A stretch of 6,532 nt of DNA from Lachnospiraceae bacterium (lineage in GTDB: Bacteria > Bacillota > Clostridia > Lachnospirales > Lachnospiraceae), in contig JAFTPY010000301.1 of the NCBI GenBank assembly GCA_017463035.1, positions 1-6,532 of the forward strand, written 5' to 3'. Both the position numbers and the translations under genes were made by a program. Below are positions 1 to 4,861 of this stretch, piece by piece; positions within the stretch are counted from its first letter, which is position 1, and each line of letters begins with the position of its first letter. The notes below the pieces were generated by a model that worked only from the letters and a program-made list of their open reading frames with translations, made no database searches and had not been told where the DNA came from.

Positions 1-1
1 G

Positions 2-445
2 AATCTGGGGGAGTTTATCGTTACCGGCGGAACGGTAACGGGAGACACAGGTATATATTCCGGTGCCGGCTGTGTTGAAATACTGGGAGGAAGCGTGGAA
101 GGAGGTAGCCGAGCTATCGACAATGACGCTACCCTTATTGTATCCGGAGGAAGCGTATCGACAAGAATTGTCGGTAATGGCGAGGCTTTTGCTATAACGA
201 ATAGGGGGACGGCAAGGATAACCGGAGGAGAAATCGGAGGAGAAGGAAACTATGTAATTGAACAAATGGGGGAGATGGTAATTACCGGCGGAACAGTCCA
301 GGGGATGACTTTGGATACCAATATGGGGGCAATCTTCAATGGCGGAATGCTTACGATATCCGGTGGCAGTATATCGGGAAGTGAAATGGAAATAGCGAAT
401 TACGGTTCTGTGCTTACCATAACCGGAGGTAGCTTTAAACACGAT
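2..445 (+). repeat. Seven degenerate GG-strand repeats within the surface protein
   Basis: Seven copies of an approximately 20-26 residue unit centred on 'I-T/S-G-G-S/T' are seen in the translation. At the DNA level, fragments such as 'accggcggaac' (two copies) and 'ggaggaagcgt' also recur, but the copies have diverged strongly. This points to old internal duplication maintained for protein structure rather than a recent tandem repeat. Confidence 0.7.
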
Positions 446-532
446 CCGTCAGAGTATTTGGATGGTTCGCAATATGTAGCGGAAGTACAAGAAGACCATA
501 TGTATAAGGTTGTGAGAAAGAGCGGCGAATAG
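2..532 (+). CDS. Parallel beta-helix repeat surface protein, C-terminal part (5' end outside window)
   Basis: The frame is open from the first bases of the window to a TAG stop, so only the last 176 residues are seen; the GTG at 95 is internal and not the likely start. The visible part consists of repeated strands of the form hydrophobic-x-I-(T/S/V/L)-G-G-(S/T/E)-(V/I/F). GG pairs lie at visible residues 9, 29, 49, 75, 96, 121 and 143, that is every 20 to 26 residues, often preceded by 'N.G...'. Such ladders fold as right-handed parallel beta-helices in bacterial adhesins and large secreted proteins. The last repeat runs into 'GGSFKHDPSEYLDGSQYV', which resembles the end cap of many Clostridial surface proteins. 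No LPxTG motif or membrane anchor follows, so any attachment must come from the unseen N-terminal part. Ligand and exact role are unknown. The small peptide gene follows closely, suggesting one transcript. Confidence 0.75.
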   Translation, partial: NLGEFIVTGGTVTGDTGIYSGAGCVEILGGSVEGGSRAIDNDATLIVSGGSVSTRIVGNGEAFAITNRGTARITGGEIGGEGNYVIEQMGEMVITGGTVQGMTLDTNMGAIFNGGMLTISGGSISGSEMEIANYGSVLTITGGSFKHDPSEYLDGSQYVAEVQEDHMYKVVRKSGE

Positions 533-596
533 GTATCTTCCGGGCGATGGAATCAAAAACAATATCTGAACAGTATGCGGATTATTTGATGGAAGG

Positions 597-602
597 AAAG
601 GA
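597..602 (+). promoter_or_regulatory. Ribosome binding site deciding the small peptide start
   Basis: AAAGGA lies 7 bases before the ATG at 610. The upstream in-frame ATG at 547 has no comparable purine-rich site, and the ATG at 604 directly abuts AAGGAA with almost no spacing, so 610 is the best-supported start. Confidence 0.55.
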
Positions 603-609
603 AATGAGT

Positions 610-735
610 ATGGAAACAGAAACAAAGCTTACATATGAAACCCCGTGGATGGAACTTGTTATGTTTGAGACAGAGGACATCATTACTACCAGCGGTTTTG
701 GTTTTCGCGGGGTAGATGACTTGTTGGAAGAATAG
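610..735 (+). CDS. Short peptide with 'YETPWMELVMFETEDIITTSG' -type pattern, function unknown
   Basis: The chosen start gives 41 residues, beginning METETKLTYETPWMELV and ending GFGFRGVDDLLEE. An alternative ATG at 547 would add 21 residues (MESKTISEQYADYL...), but it lacks a ribosome binding site; the open frame there may still be real. The peptide has an acidic, conserved-looking middle, 'FETEDIITTSG', followed by a short Gly/Phe-rich tail. It has no cysteines, no signal peptide and no membrane segment. Short proteins of the form 'YExPxxExxxFExxDIIxTSG' recur, from memory, in Clostridial genomes without a firm function. The leader-like N-terminus, TSG junction and small variable tail resemble the layout of modified-peptide precursors, but no modifying enzyme is visible here. 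It sits between the repeat protein and a lipoprotein-like gene, 27 bases upstream of the latter. Confidence 0.6.
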   Translation: METETKLTYETPWMELVMFETEDIITTSGFGFRGVDDLLEE

Positions 736-762
736 GAAACAGAGAAGAAAGAGGAATGCTGA

Positions 763-972
763 ATGAAGAGGATACGGTGTATGCGGTTTGTCTTGCTTTT
801 GTTACTTCTGCTTGCGCTGCCTGCATGTACGGATGAAGAGGAGAAGAACGGAACGGTAACTCCTACAAAGGGAGTGACGGCGACAGAACCGGTTGCGGAA
901 TCGGAGGATGATTCCGCAAAAATAGAAAAAGAAGATACAAAGGAAGTGGAGTTGCCTCGCGTTGATTTTTAA
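763..972 (+). CDS. Very short lipoprotein-like protein, possibly truncated by a frameshift
   Basis: This 69-residue protein starts at an ATG with GAGGA 7 bases upstream. The N-terminus is a typical lipoprotein signal: basic MKRIRCMR, then a run of leucines (residues 10-17), then the lipobox LPAC with Cys22 as the lipidated residue. The mature part would be only 47 residues, strongly acidic and low in complexity (TDEEEKNG..., ESEDDSAKIEKEDTKE), like the flexible linker that normally joins a lipid anchor to a folded domain. No folded domain follows: the gene stops within GATTTTTAA right after 'VELPRVDF'. Dropping one T from the five-T run would continue the frame into 'NKGEYTGNGRLPLFSGDY' and on to a TAG at 1103-1105. 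It may thus be a frameshifted remnant or a genuine small lipoprotein; the domain that would reveal its function is absent. Confidence 0.6.
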   Translation: MKRIRCMRFVLLLLLLLALPACTDEEEKNGTVTPTKGVTATEPVAESEDDSAKIEKEDTKEVELPRVDF

Positions 973-1035
973 CAAAGGAGAATATACCGGGAATGGACGG
1001 TTGCCGCTTTTTAGCGGAGATTACAGAAAAAGGCA

Positions 1036-1830
1036 TTATAGCGGAAGGTCTATCGTCTTTCCGCAGGAAAGATACTCTAGCCGTTCCATCCGTTCCTTTA
1101 AATAGGCAAACTGTTCCTCACCGGTACAGTGGCCCGTAAAGTAGCGGGTGGAATATTTGTTTAAGTCCTTTGCGGCAGAGTCTAAGGCCTCGCCCGGTTC
1201 CAACTTCATAAAGTGAAAGCCTCCCACCAAAACATCCGGAGCAAACCACTCCATGATGTTTTGGATTCCCTTATGGGAACATCCGCTAATCAGGACTCGT
1301 TGATTGTTTTCTTCAATCAAAAGATACTGTTCGTGGCGAAAGTCATCCAGCACGTGATTATTTCCATCCAAAACCGTCAGACCGAAGCTGCCTAAGTCAC
1401 AGGAACGGGTACGTTCGTTGCAGGAAAAGAGGGTCAGACCCGGTGCAAGTATGCAGGTTTCGCCGGTAATATGCATTCTATTTTGTTCTACAAGTGTAGT
1501 CTCTATATCCACATCCAATCCGATGTACTTATCCGATGCGTTAAAATGAGGTTCAAACGCAAAACGGTTGATATAAACCGGAGCTTTTTTGTTCAGCGAT
1601 AAGAAGGTTCGCAGGCCTCCGCCATGGTCGTAATGTCCGTGGGAAAGTACGGCAATATCTACTGCGGACAAGTCAATGCCCAGTGTTTCGGCGTTTTTGG
1701 CGAACAAATCGCTTTGGCCCATATCGAATAATATTTTATGTGTTCCGGTTTCGATGTACAGACTGAGACCGTGTTCGATTTCCATATCATTTCGCTGGGT
1801 GGTATTTTCCAGTAAGGCAGTGATTTTCAT
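1036..1830 (-). CDS. Metallo-beta-lactamase-fold hydrolase, COG1237 type
   Basis: This 264-residue protein is a full-length member of the metallo-beta-lactamase superfamily. The metal-binding signature SHGHYDHGGG is at residues 63-72 (His64, His66, Asp68, His69), preceded by 'ILFDMGQS'. Further likely ligands are in GCSHKG (His186), GGFHF (His206) and TGHCTG (His234). The 'FRHEQYLLI' segment and the final 'GHCTG' block match COG1237 proteins, related to archaeal proteins named dihydropterin-6-yl-methyl-aminobenzene-ribofuranose 5'-phosphate synthase. That methanopterin-pathway role is unlikely in a Firmicute, so the true substrate is unknown. There is no signal peptide, so it is expected in the cytoplasm. 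The start is supported by GAAAGGA 9 bases upstream and a promoter on the same strand. It is divergent from the HD-domain gene and convergent with the lipoprotein-like gene. Confidence 0.88.
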   Translation of the reverse strand: MKITALLENTTQRNDMEIEHGLSLYIETGTHKILFDMGQSDLFAKNAETLGIDLSAVDIAVLSHGHYDHGGGLRTFLSLNKKAPVYINRFAFEPHFNASDKYIGLDVDIETTLVEQNRMHITGETCILAPGLTLFSCNERTRSCDLGSFGLTVLDGNNHVLDDFRHEQYLLIEENNQRVLISGCSHKGIQNIMEWFAPDVLVGGFHFMKLEPGEALDSAAKDLNKYSTRYFTGHCTGEEQFAYLKERMERLEYLSCGKTIDLPL

Positions 1831-1929
1831 GGTGAATTATCCTTTCTGTTTGAAAGTACAAGCTTCTGTTTTGCTCCGTCTGAGGGACAGTGTTACGGGG
1901 CATAAATTCAGTTTGTCTCTTCTGTTTGC

Positions 1930-1958
1930 AGTGTAGCACGATTTTCTCTTTTTTTCAA
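1930..1958 (-). promoter_or_regulatory. Sigma-A-like promoter for the metallohydrolase gene
   Basis: Read on the reverse strand: TTGAAA (complement of 1953-1958), exactly 17 bases, then TACACT (complement of 1930-1935). The -35 box matches 5 of 6 consensus bases and the -10 box 4 of 6. The spacer is A-rich. A start near 1923 would leave an untranslated leader of about 90 bases before the ATG at 1830; I see no clear structure in that leader. Confidence 0.55.
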
Positions 1959-1977
1959 GAAAAAGTGCCGTGTTCGA

Positions 1978-2006
1978 TTGACAGTGGTGGGGAGATAAGG
2001 CATAAT
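1978..2006 (+). promoter_or_regulatory. Strong sigma-A-like promoter (P1) for the HD nucleotidase gene
   Basis: A perfect TTGACA at 1978-1983, a 17-base spacer and CATAAT at 2001-2006 (5 of 6 to TATAAT). Transcription would begin near 2013, giving an approximately 100-base leader before the ATG at 2112. Its -35 box is about 20 bases from the -35 box of the divergent promoter, so a protein bound between them could affect both. Confidence 0.65.
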
Positions 2007-2016
2007 GAAGTGTGTG

Positions 2017-2033
2017 AACACGATTGCCGTGTT
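2017..2033 (+). promoter_or_regulatory. Perfect inverted repeat, candidate operator
   Basis: AACACG (2017-2022), five bases, then CGTGTT (2028-2033): a perfect 6-5-6 dyad with no T-run after it, so it is not a terminator. It lies just after the predicted P1 start point and before a second promoter-like element. That is a natural position for a repressor that would block transcription of the nucleotidase gene. The regulator is not encoded in the window. One extra copy of the CGTGTT half-site occurs at 1969-1974, upstream of the P1 -35 box. Confidence 0.4.
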
Positions 2034-2036
2034 TGC

Positions 2037-2066
2037 TTGTGCCTGATGTGATATGCGGGGCATAAT
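2037..2066 (+). promoter_or_regulatory. Second, weaker promoter-like element (P2)
   Basis: TTGTGC (2037-2042), 18 bases, then CATAAT (2061-2066). The -10 box equals that of P1 but the -35 box is poor (3 of 6). It sits about 60 bases after P1 within a partly repeated segment (TGCCGTGTT ... GGCATAAT). It may be a second start or a decayed duplicate. Confidence 0.25.
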
Positions 2067-2111
2067 AAGAAGGATTGAGATTGATAGTTGAATTTAAAAG
2101 AGGGGAAAACC

Positions 2112-2708
2112 ATGGGAAAAGACGAGAGTAATTTTTGCGCCATGATGTCGCGCATGAAATACATAGACCGCTGGGCGCTGATGCGAAATTCCTGTACGGA
2201 AAATATATGCGAGCATTCGTTGGAGGTGGCGATGATTGCCCATATGCTTTGCACTATCGGAAATAAGCGCTTCGGGAAGAAGCTGGATACCGGTAAGGCG
2301 GCGTTAATCGGCATGTATCACGACACCACAGAGATTATTACCGGGGATATGCCGACACCGGTAAAGTATTATAACGAGACCATACAAACAGTGTTTCATA
2401 AGATTGAGGATGCGGCGGCAGAAACGTTGCTTGATATGCTTCCGGAGGATTTGCGGGAGGAGTTTCATGACCTGTATTTTAAACAGGAGGCGGATACGTA
2501 TCTTTGGAAGCTGGTAAAGGCAGCGGACAAGTTTTCCGCGCTGATTAAGTGCATGGAAGAAAAAAAGGCGGGCAACAAGGAGTTTGACAGCGCTTTTAAG
2601 TCCACCAAGGCTTCCATTATCGCCATGGAGCTGCCGGAGGCGGATTGTTTTATGGAAGAGTTTATTCCGGCGTACAACAAGAATTTGGATGAGCTTCAAA
2701 AGAGATAG
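2112..2708 (+). CDS. yfbR: HD-domain 5'-deoxynucleotidase, YfbR family
   Basis: This 198-residue protein closely follows E. coli YfbR (about 199 residues), which removes phosphate from deoxynucleoside 5'-monophosphates in the cytoplasm and helps balance dNTP pools. Matching blocks are SRMKYIDRWALMRN (residues 13-26), CTENICEHSLEVAMIAH (28-44), MYHDTTEIITGDMPTPVKY (68-86), KAADK (137-141), LIKCMEE and the C-terminal FMEEFIP. The metal and catalytic set is present: His35, His70, Asp71, Glu74 and Asp139, with Arg20-Trp21 at the substrate site. The ATG at 2112 is chosen because AGAGGGG (2099-2105) lies 6 bases before it; an in-frame TTG at 2088 would add eight unconvincing residues. It is transcribed from its own promoter region, with a HAD hydrolase gene 82 bases downstream. 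Confidence 0.9.
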   Translation: MGKDESNFCAMMSRMKYIDRWALMRNSCTENICEHSLEVAMIAHMLCTIGNKRFGKKLDTGKAALIGMYHDTTEIITGDMPTPVKYYNETIQTVFHKIEDAAAETLLDMLPEDLREEFHDLYFKQEADTYLWKLVKAADKFSALIKCMEEKKAGNKEFDSAFKSTKASIIAMELPEADCFMEEFIPAYNKNLDELQKR

Positions 2709-2790
2709 AGCAGGAAGTACTTACTTGAAACGTAGAGGTGCACAAACTGTAGCTGTGTTGGGGAGCAAACTACAGAAGGGAGCAAAAAGC

Positions 2791-3462
2791 ATGAAAGCAG
2801 TAATCTTTGACATGTTCGAAACCCTGGTGACGCTGTACAGCGTACCGCGGTATTTCGGACGGAAGATTGCGGCGGATTTGGGAGCGGAAATTAACGAGTT
2901 TTATCCGCTGTGGCATGAGACGGAAGAGGCTCGCAGCAAAGGAAAGATGACCTTTGAGGAAGCCCTTTATTGGATCGGAGAGCGTACCCGTTACGCACAT
3001 CCGGAACGGATTCCGGAGGCGTTGGAACGGCGCCATGCTTTTAAGGCTGAAAGCATGCAGAAGGTGGAGTATCGGATTGTTTCCCTGCTTCGGGAGTTAA
3101 AGGAACGGGGGTATAAGGTCGCTCTTATCAGCAACTGCTTTTTGGAAGAAGGGGAAGTTATCCGTACAAGTGTACTGGCGCCTCTCTTTGATGTGATGAT
3201 GCTTTCCTGCGAACAAGGGGTACAAAAGCCGGAGCGGGAGATTTTTGAGCGATGCCTTGCAGAGCTTTCTGTAGCACCGGAGGACTGTCTTTATGTGGGA
3301 GACGGCGGAAGTCTGGAGTTAGAAACTGCCCGGTCCTTTGGAATGAAGACGTTGCAGGCGGGGTGGTTTGTGAAAAATGAGCAGGAGAACTGGCAAAAAG
3401 AAGGCTTTGAGTCGGCGACGAAGCCGGAAGAGGTATTGGCGGCGGTTGGGACTGTAGAATAG
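2791..3462 (+). CDS. HAD-superfamily hydrolase with altered motif I
   Basis: This 223-residue protein has haloacid dehalogenase-like motifs in order: motif I FDMFETL (nucleophile Asp7), motif II ISNC (Ser114), motif III around Lys146 in 'VQKPEREIFERCL', and motif IV YVGDGG (Asp171). The alpha-helical stretch between motifs I and II (about residues 15-95) fits a subclass I cap. Most HAD phosphatases have DxDxT in motif I, where the second Asp acts as acid/base; here that position is Phe9, as in non-phosphatase members such as haloacid dehalogenases (Tyr) and phosphonatase (Ala). The substrate therefore cannot be assumed to be a phosphate ester. The start is supported by AGGGAG 8 bases before the ATG. 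It probably shares a transcript with the upstream nucleotidase, since no clear terminator lies between. It is expected in the cytoplasm. Confidence 0.85.
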   Translation: MKAVIFDMFETLVTLYSVPRYFGRKIAADLGAEINEFYPLWHETEEARSKGKMTFEEALYWIGERTRYAHPERIPEALERRHAFKAESMQKVEYRIVSLLRELKERGYKVALISNCFLEEGEVIRTSVLAPLFDVMMLSCEQGVQKPEREIFERCLAELSVAPEDCLYVGDGGSLELETARSFGMKTLQAGWFVKNEQENWQKEGFESATKPEEVLAAVGTVE

Positions 3463-3667
3463 AAAAAAGCGGGGAGAAGAGGCGTTTTCTTATGAATATG
3501 CTTTTGCGGAGGATGTTTATTCGGTTTATTTTGACGGGAACACAGAGGTGAATCTGAGAGAAACGGAGTCGGAAGATGATTGGGTTATAATAGACTATTG
3601 GGCAGAAGAAGGTATCATTACGGAAATCCATATATATGACCCTGCGTTCGGAAGCACGATGGAATAA
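3458..3667 (+). pseudogene. DUF2283-like gene remnant without a start codon
   Basis: This frame is open from just after a TAG at 3455-3457 to a TAA at 3665-3667. It reads as convincing protein: 'AFSYEYAFAEDVYSVYF' then 'ESEDDWVIIDYWAEEG' and 'IITEIHIYDPAF'. The order (Y-x-x-x-x-D-x-(Y)-x-V-x-F, then D-W-V-I-I-D-Y, then G-I-I-x-E-I-x-I-x-D-P-A) resembles the DUF2283 family of small proteins of unknown function. No ATG, GTG or TTG occurs in frame before the conserved part; the first is a GTG at 3548 with no ribosome binding site. The ATG at 3492 is in another frame and gives only 19 codons. I infer a gene that lost its 5' end by deletion or frameshift. This remnant fills most of the gap between the HAD gene and the methyltransferase gene. 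Confidence 0.5.
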
Positions 3668-3702
3668 CCCCGGGATAGTCGGAAAATCAATCGGAAAGGA
3701 AT

Positions 3703-4779
3703 ATGGATTTGATGAGCGAGAATAACAACGGACAGAACACGGACACCCCGCACAAGCGGCGGGTGCGCTATAAAGGAACCCACCCGAGGGCGTTTCACGA
3801 AAAGTATAAAGAGGCCAATCCGGAGAAGTACGCGGACACCATAGAAAAGGTGATCCGTAAGGGCAGGACCCCTGCGGGCATGCATATTTCCATTATGGTG
3901 GATGAGATACTGGAAGTGTTAAAAATTCAGCCGGGAGAACAGGGGCTGGATGCTACCTTGGGTTATGGTGGACATACAAGTGCCATGCTGGCAAAGCTCG
4001 AGGGCAAAGGTCATATGTATGCCTTGGATGTGGACCCGATTGAGATAGTAAAGACGAAGAAGCGTTTAGCGGACAAGGGTTACGGAGAAGATATTCTCAC
4101 CATTTGTCAGACCAACTTCGCAAATATCGACGAGGTGGCGGAGCAGGCCGGAAAGTTTGACTTTGTGCTGGCGGATTTGGGCGTATCTTCCATGCAGATT
4201 GATAACCCGGAACGGGGCTTTTCTTACAAGGTGGAGGGGCCGCTGGATTTGCGGTTGGACCCGGAACACGGACAGTCGGCGTCGGAGCGGCTTCGCAGTA
4301 TTTCCAAGGAAGAGTTTATCGGCATGATGGTGGAAAACTCCGACGAACCGTATGCGGAGCAGATTGCAAAAGTGGTATTTCAGAAAATGAAGCGGGGAGC
4401 GAAGTTCGAGACAACCACAGAGCTTCGTGAGGCTATTGAAGAGGCACTTAGCAAGCTTCCGCCGGCAGAGTATAAGGAAGCGGTGAAAAAGTCCTGCGCA
4501 AGAGTATTTCAGGCGTTGCGGATAGATGTGAACAGCGAGTTTGAGGTGCTGTATGCGTTCTTAGAAAAGCTTCCGGGGATTTTAAAGCCGGGGGCGCGGG
4601 TGGCGATTTTGACCTTCCATTCCGGCGAGGACCAGTTGGTGAAAAAGTCCTTTAAACAATTGAAAAAAGAGGGTGTCTACAGCGACGCATCCGAGGATGT
4701 GATTCGACCGTCCGCAGCGGAGTGCCAGCGGAATCCGAGGGCGAAGTCCACGAAGCTGCGGTGGGCAGTAAAGGCGTAG
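3703..4779 (+). CDS. rsmH: RsmH/MraW-family 16S rRNA (cytosine-N4) methyltransferase, N-terminally extended
   Basis: This 358-residue protein uses S-adenosylmethionine to methylate cytosine; the family modifies C1402 in the decoding centre of 16S rRNA. Family blocks are GLDATLGYGGHT (residues 81-92, SAM site), ALDVDP (107-112), LADLGVSSMQID (157-168), RGFSY (171-175), GPLDLRLD (179-186), FQALRIDVNSE (269-279), FHSGEDQLVK (305-314) and NPRAKSTKLRW (344-354). Usual RsmH proteins have about 310 residues. This one carries an extra, basic N-terminus of roughly 50 residues (KRRVRYKGTHPRAFHEKY... KGRTPAGMH) and FHSGEDQ where most have FHSLEDR, so it may be a divergent subgroup or a second copy. The usual mraZ/ftsL neighbours are absent. 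Start choice is uncertain by 9 bases: AAAGGA (3695-3700) is only 2 bases before ATG 3703 but 11 before ATG 3712. Confidence 0.87.
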   Translation: MDLMSENNNGQNTDTPHKRRVRYKGTHPRAFHEKYKEANPEKYADTIEKVIRKGRTPAGMHISIMVDEILEVLKIQPGEQGLDATLGYGGHTSAMLAKLEGKGHMYALDVDPIEIVKTKKRLADKGYGEDILTICQTNFANIDEVAEQAGKFDFVLADLGVSSMQIDNPERGFSYKVEGPLDLRLDPEHGQSASERLRSISKEEFIGMMVENSDEPYAEQIAKVVFQKMKRGAKFETTTELREAIEEALSKLPPAEYKEAVKKSCARVFQALRIDVNSEFEVLYAFLEKLPGILKPGARVAILTFHSGEDQLVKKSFKQLKKEGVYSDASEDVIRPSAAECQRNPRAKSTKLRWAVKA

Positions 4780-4848
4780 CAGTGACAGGCGAAGAAGACA
4801 ATTGCGCAAACGGGTGCGTCGGCGCAAAACAAAGAGAATAAGAAGAAA

Positions 4849-4854
4849 AAGGAG
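4849..4854 (+). promoter_or_regulatory. Ribosome binding site deciding the esterase start
   Basis: AAGGAG lies 7 bases before ATG 4862. This excludes the in-frame TTG at 4802, whose 20 extra residues would be almost all Arg and Lys because the purine-rich leader is being read as codons. Confidence 0.75.
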
Positions 4855-4861
4855 AAGGGTT

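Noticed and set aside
1004..1017. Short hairpin CCGCT-TTTT-AGCGG between the convergent lipoprotein-like and metallohydrolase genes as a terminator
   Set aside because: The stem is only 5 base pairs and no T-run follows on either strand, so it is too weak to call a terminator.
1041..1064. Hairpin GCGGAAGG/CTTTCCGC at the end of the metallohydrolase gene as its terminator
   Set aside because: On the reverse transcript one pair is mismatched, the arms are codons of the gene, and the T-run lies nine bases away.
993..1139. 48-codon frame starting MDGCRFLAEITEKG with AAAGGAG upstream
   Set aside because: Spacing to the ribosome binding site is 12 bases and most of the frame is antisense to the well-supported metallohydrolase gene.
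2747..2775. Inverted repeat CTGTAG...CTACAG before the HAD gene as terminator or operator
   Set aside because: Six-base arms with a 17-base loop and no T-run; it may be chance.
2584..2790. N-terminal extension of the HAD hydrolase overlapping the nucleotidase gene
   Set aside because: The extension is the nucleotidase read in another frame; the ATG at 2791 has a good ribosome binding site and begins the HAD motif I strand.
3586..3591. TATAAT inside the DUF2283-like remnant as a promoter for the methyltransferase gene
   Set aside because: No acceptable -35 box or extended -10 is found at the right distance, and the bases are explained as codons of the remnant.
4802..4827. TTGCGC...GCGCAA inverted repeat upstream of the esterase gene as an operator or attenuator
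   Set aside because: Arms of six bases with a 14-base loop and no following T-run or promoter boxes; too weak to support.
4802..4861. Arg/Lys-rich N-terminal extension of the SGNH hydrolase from TTG 4802
   Set aside because: It is the purine-rich leader read as codons; the AAGGAG site points to ATG 4862.
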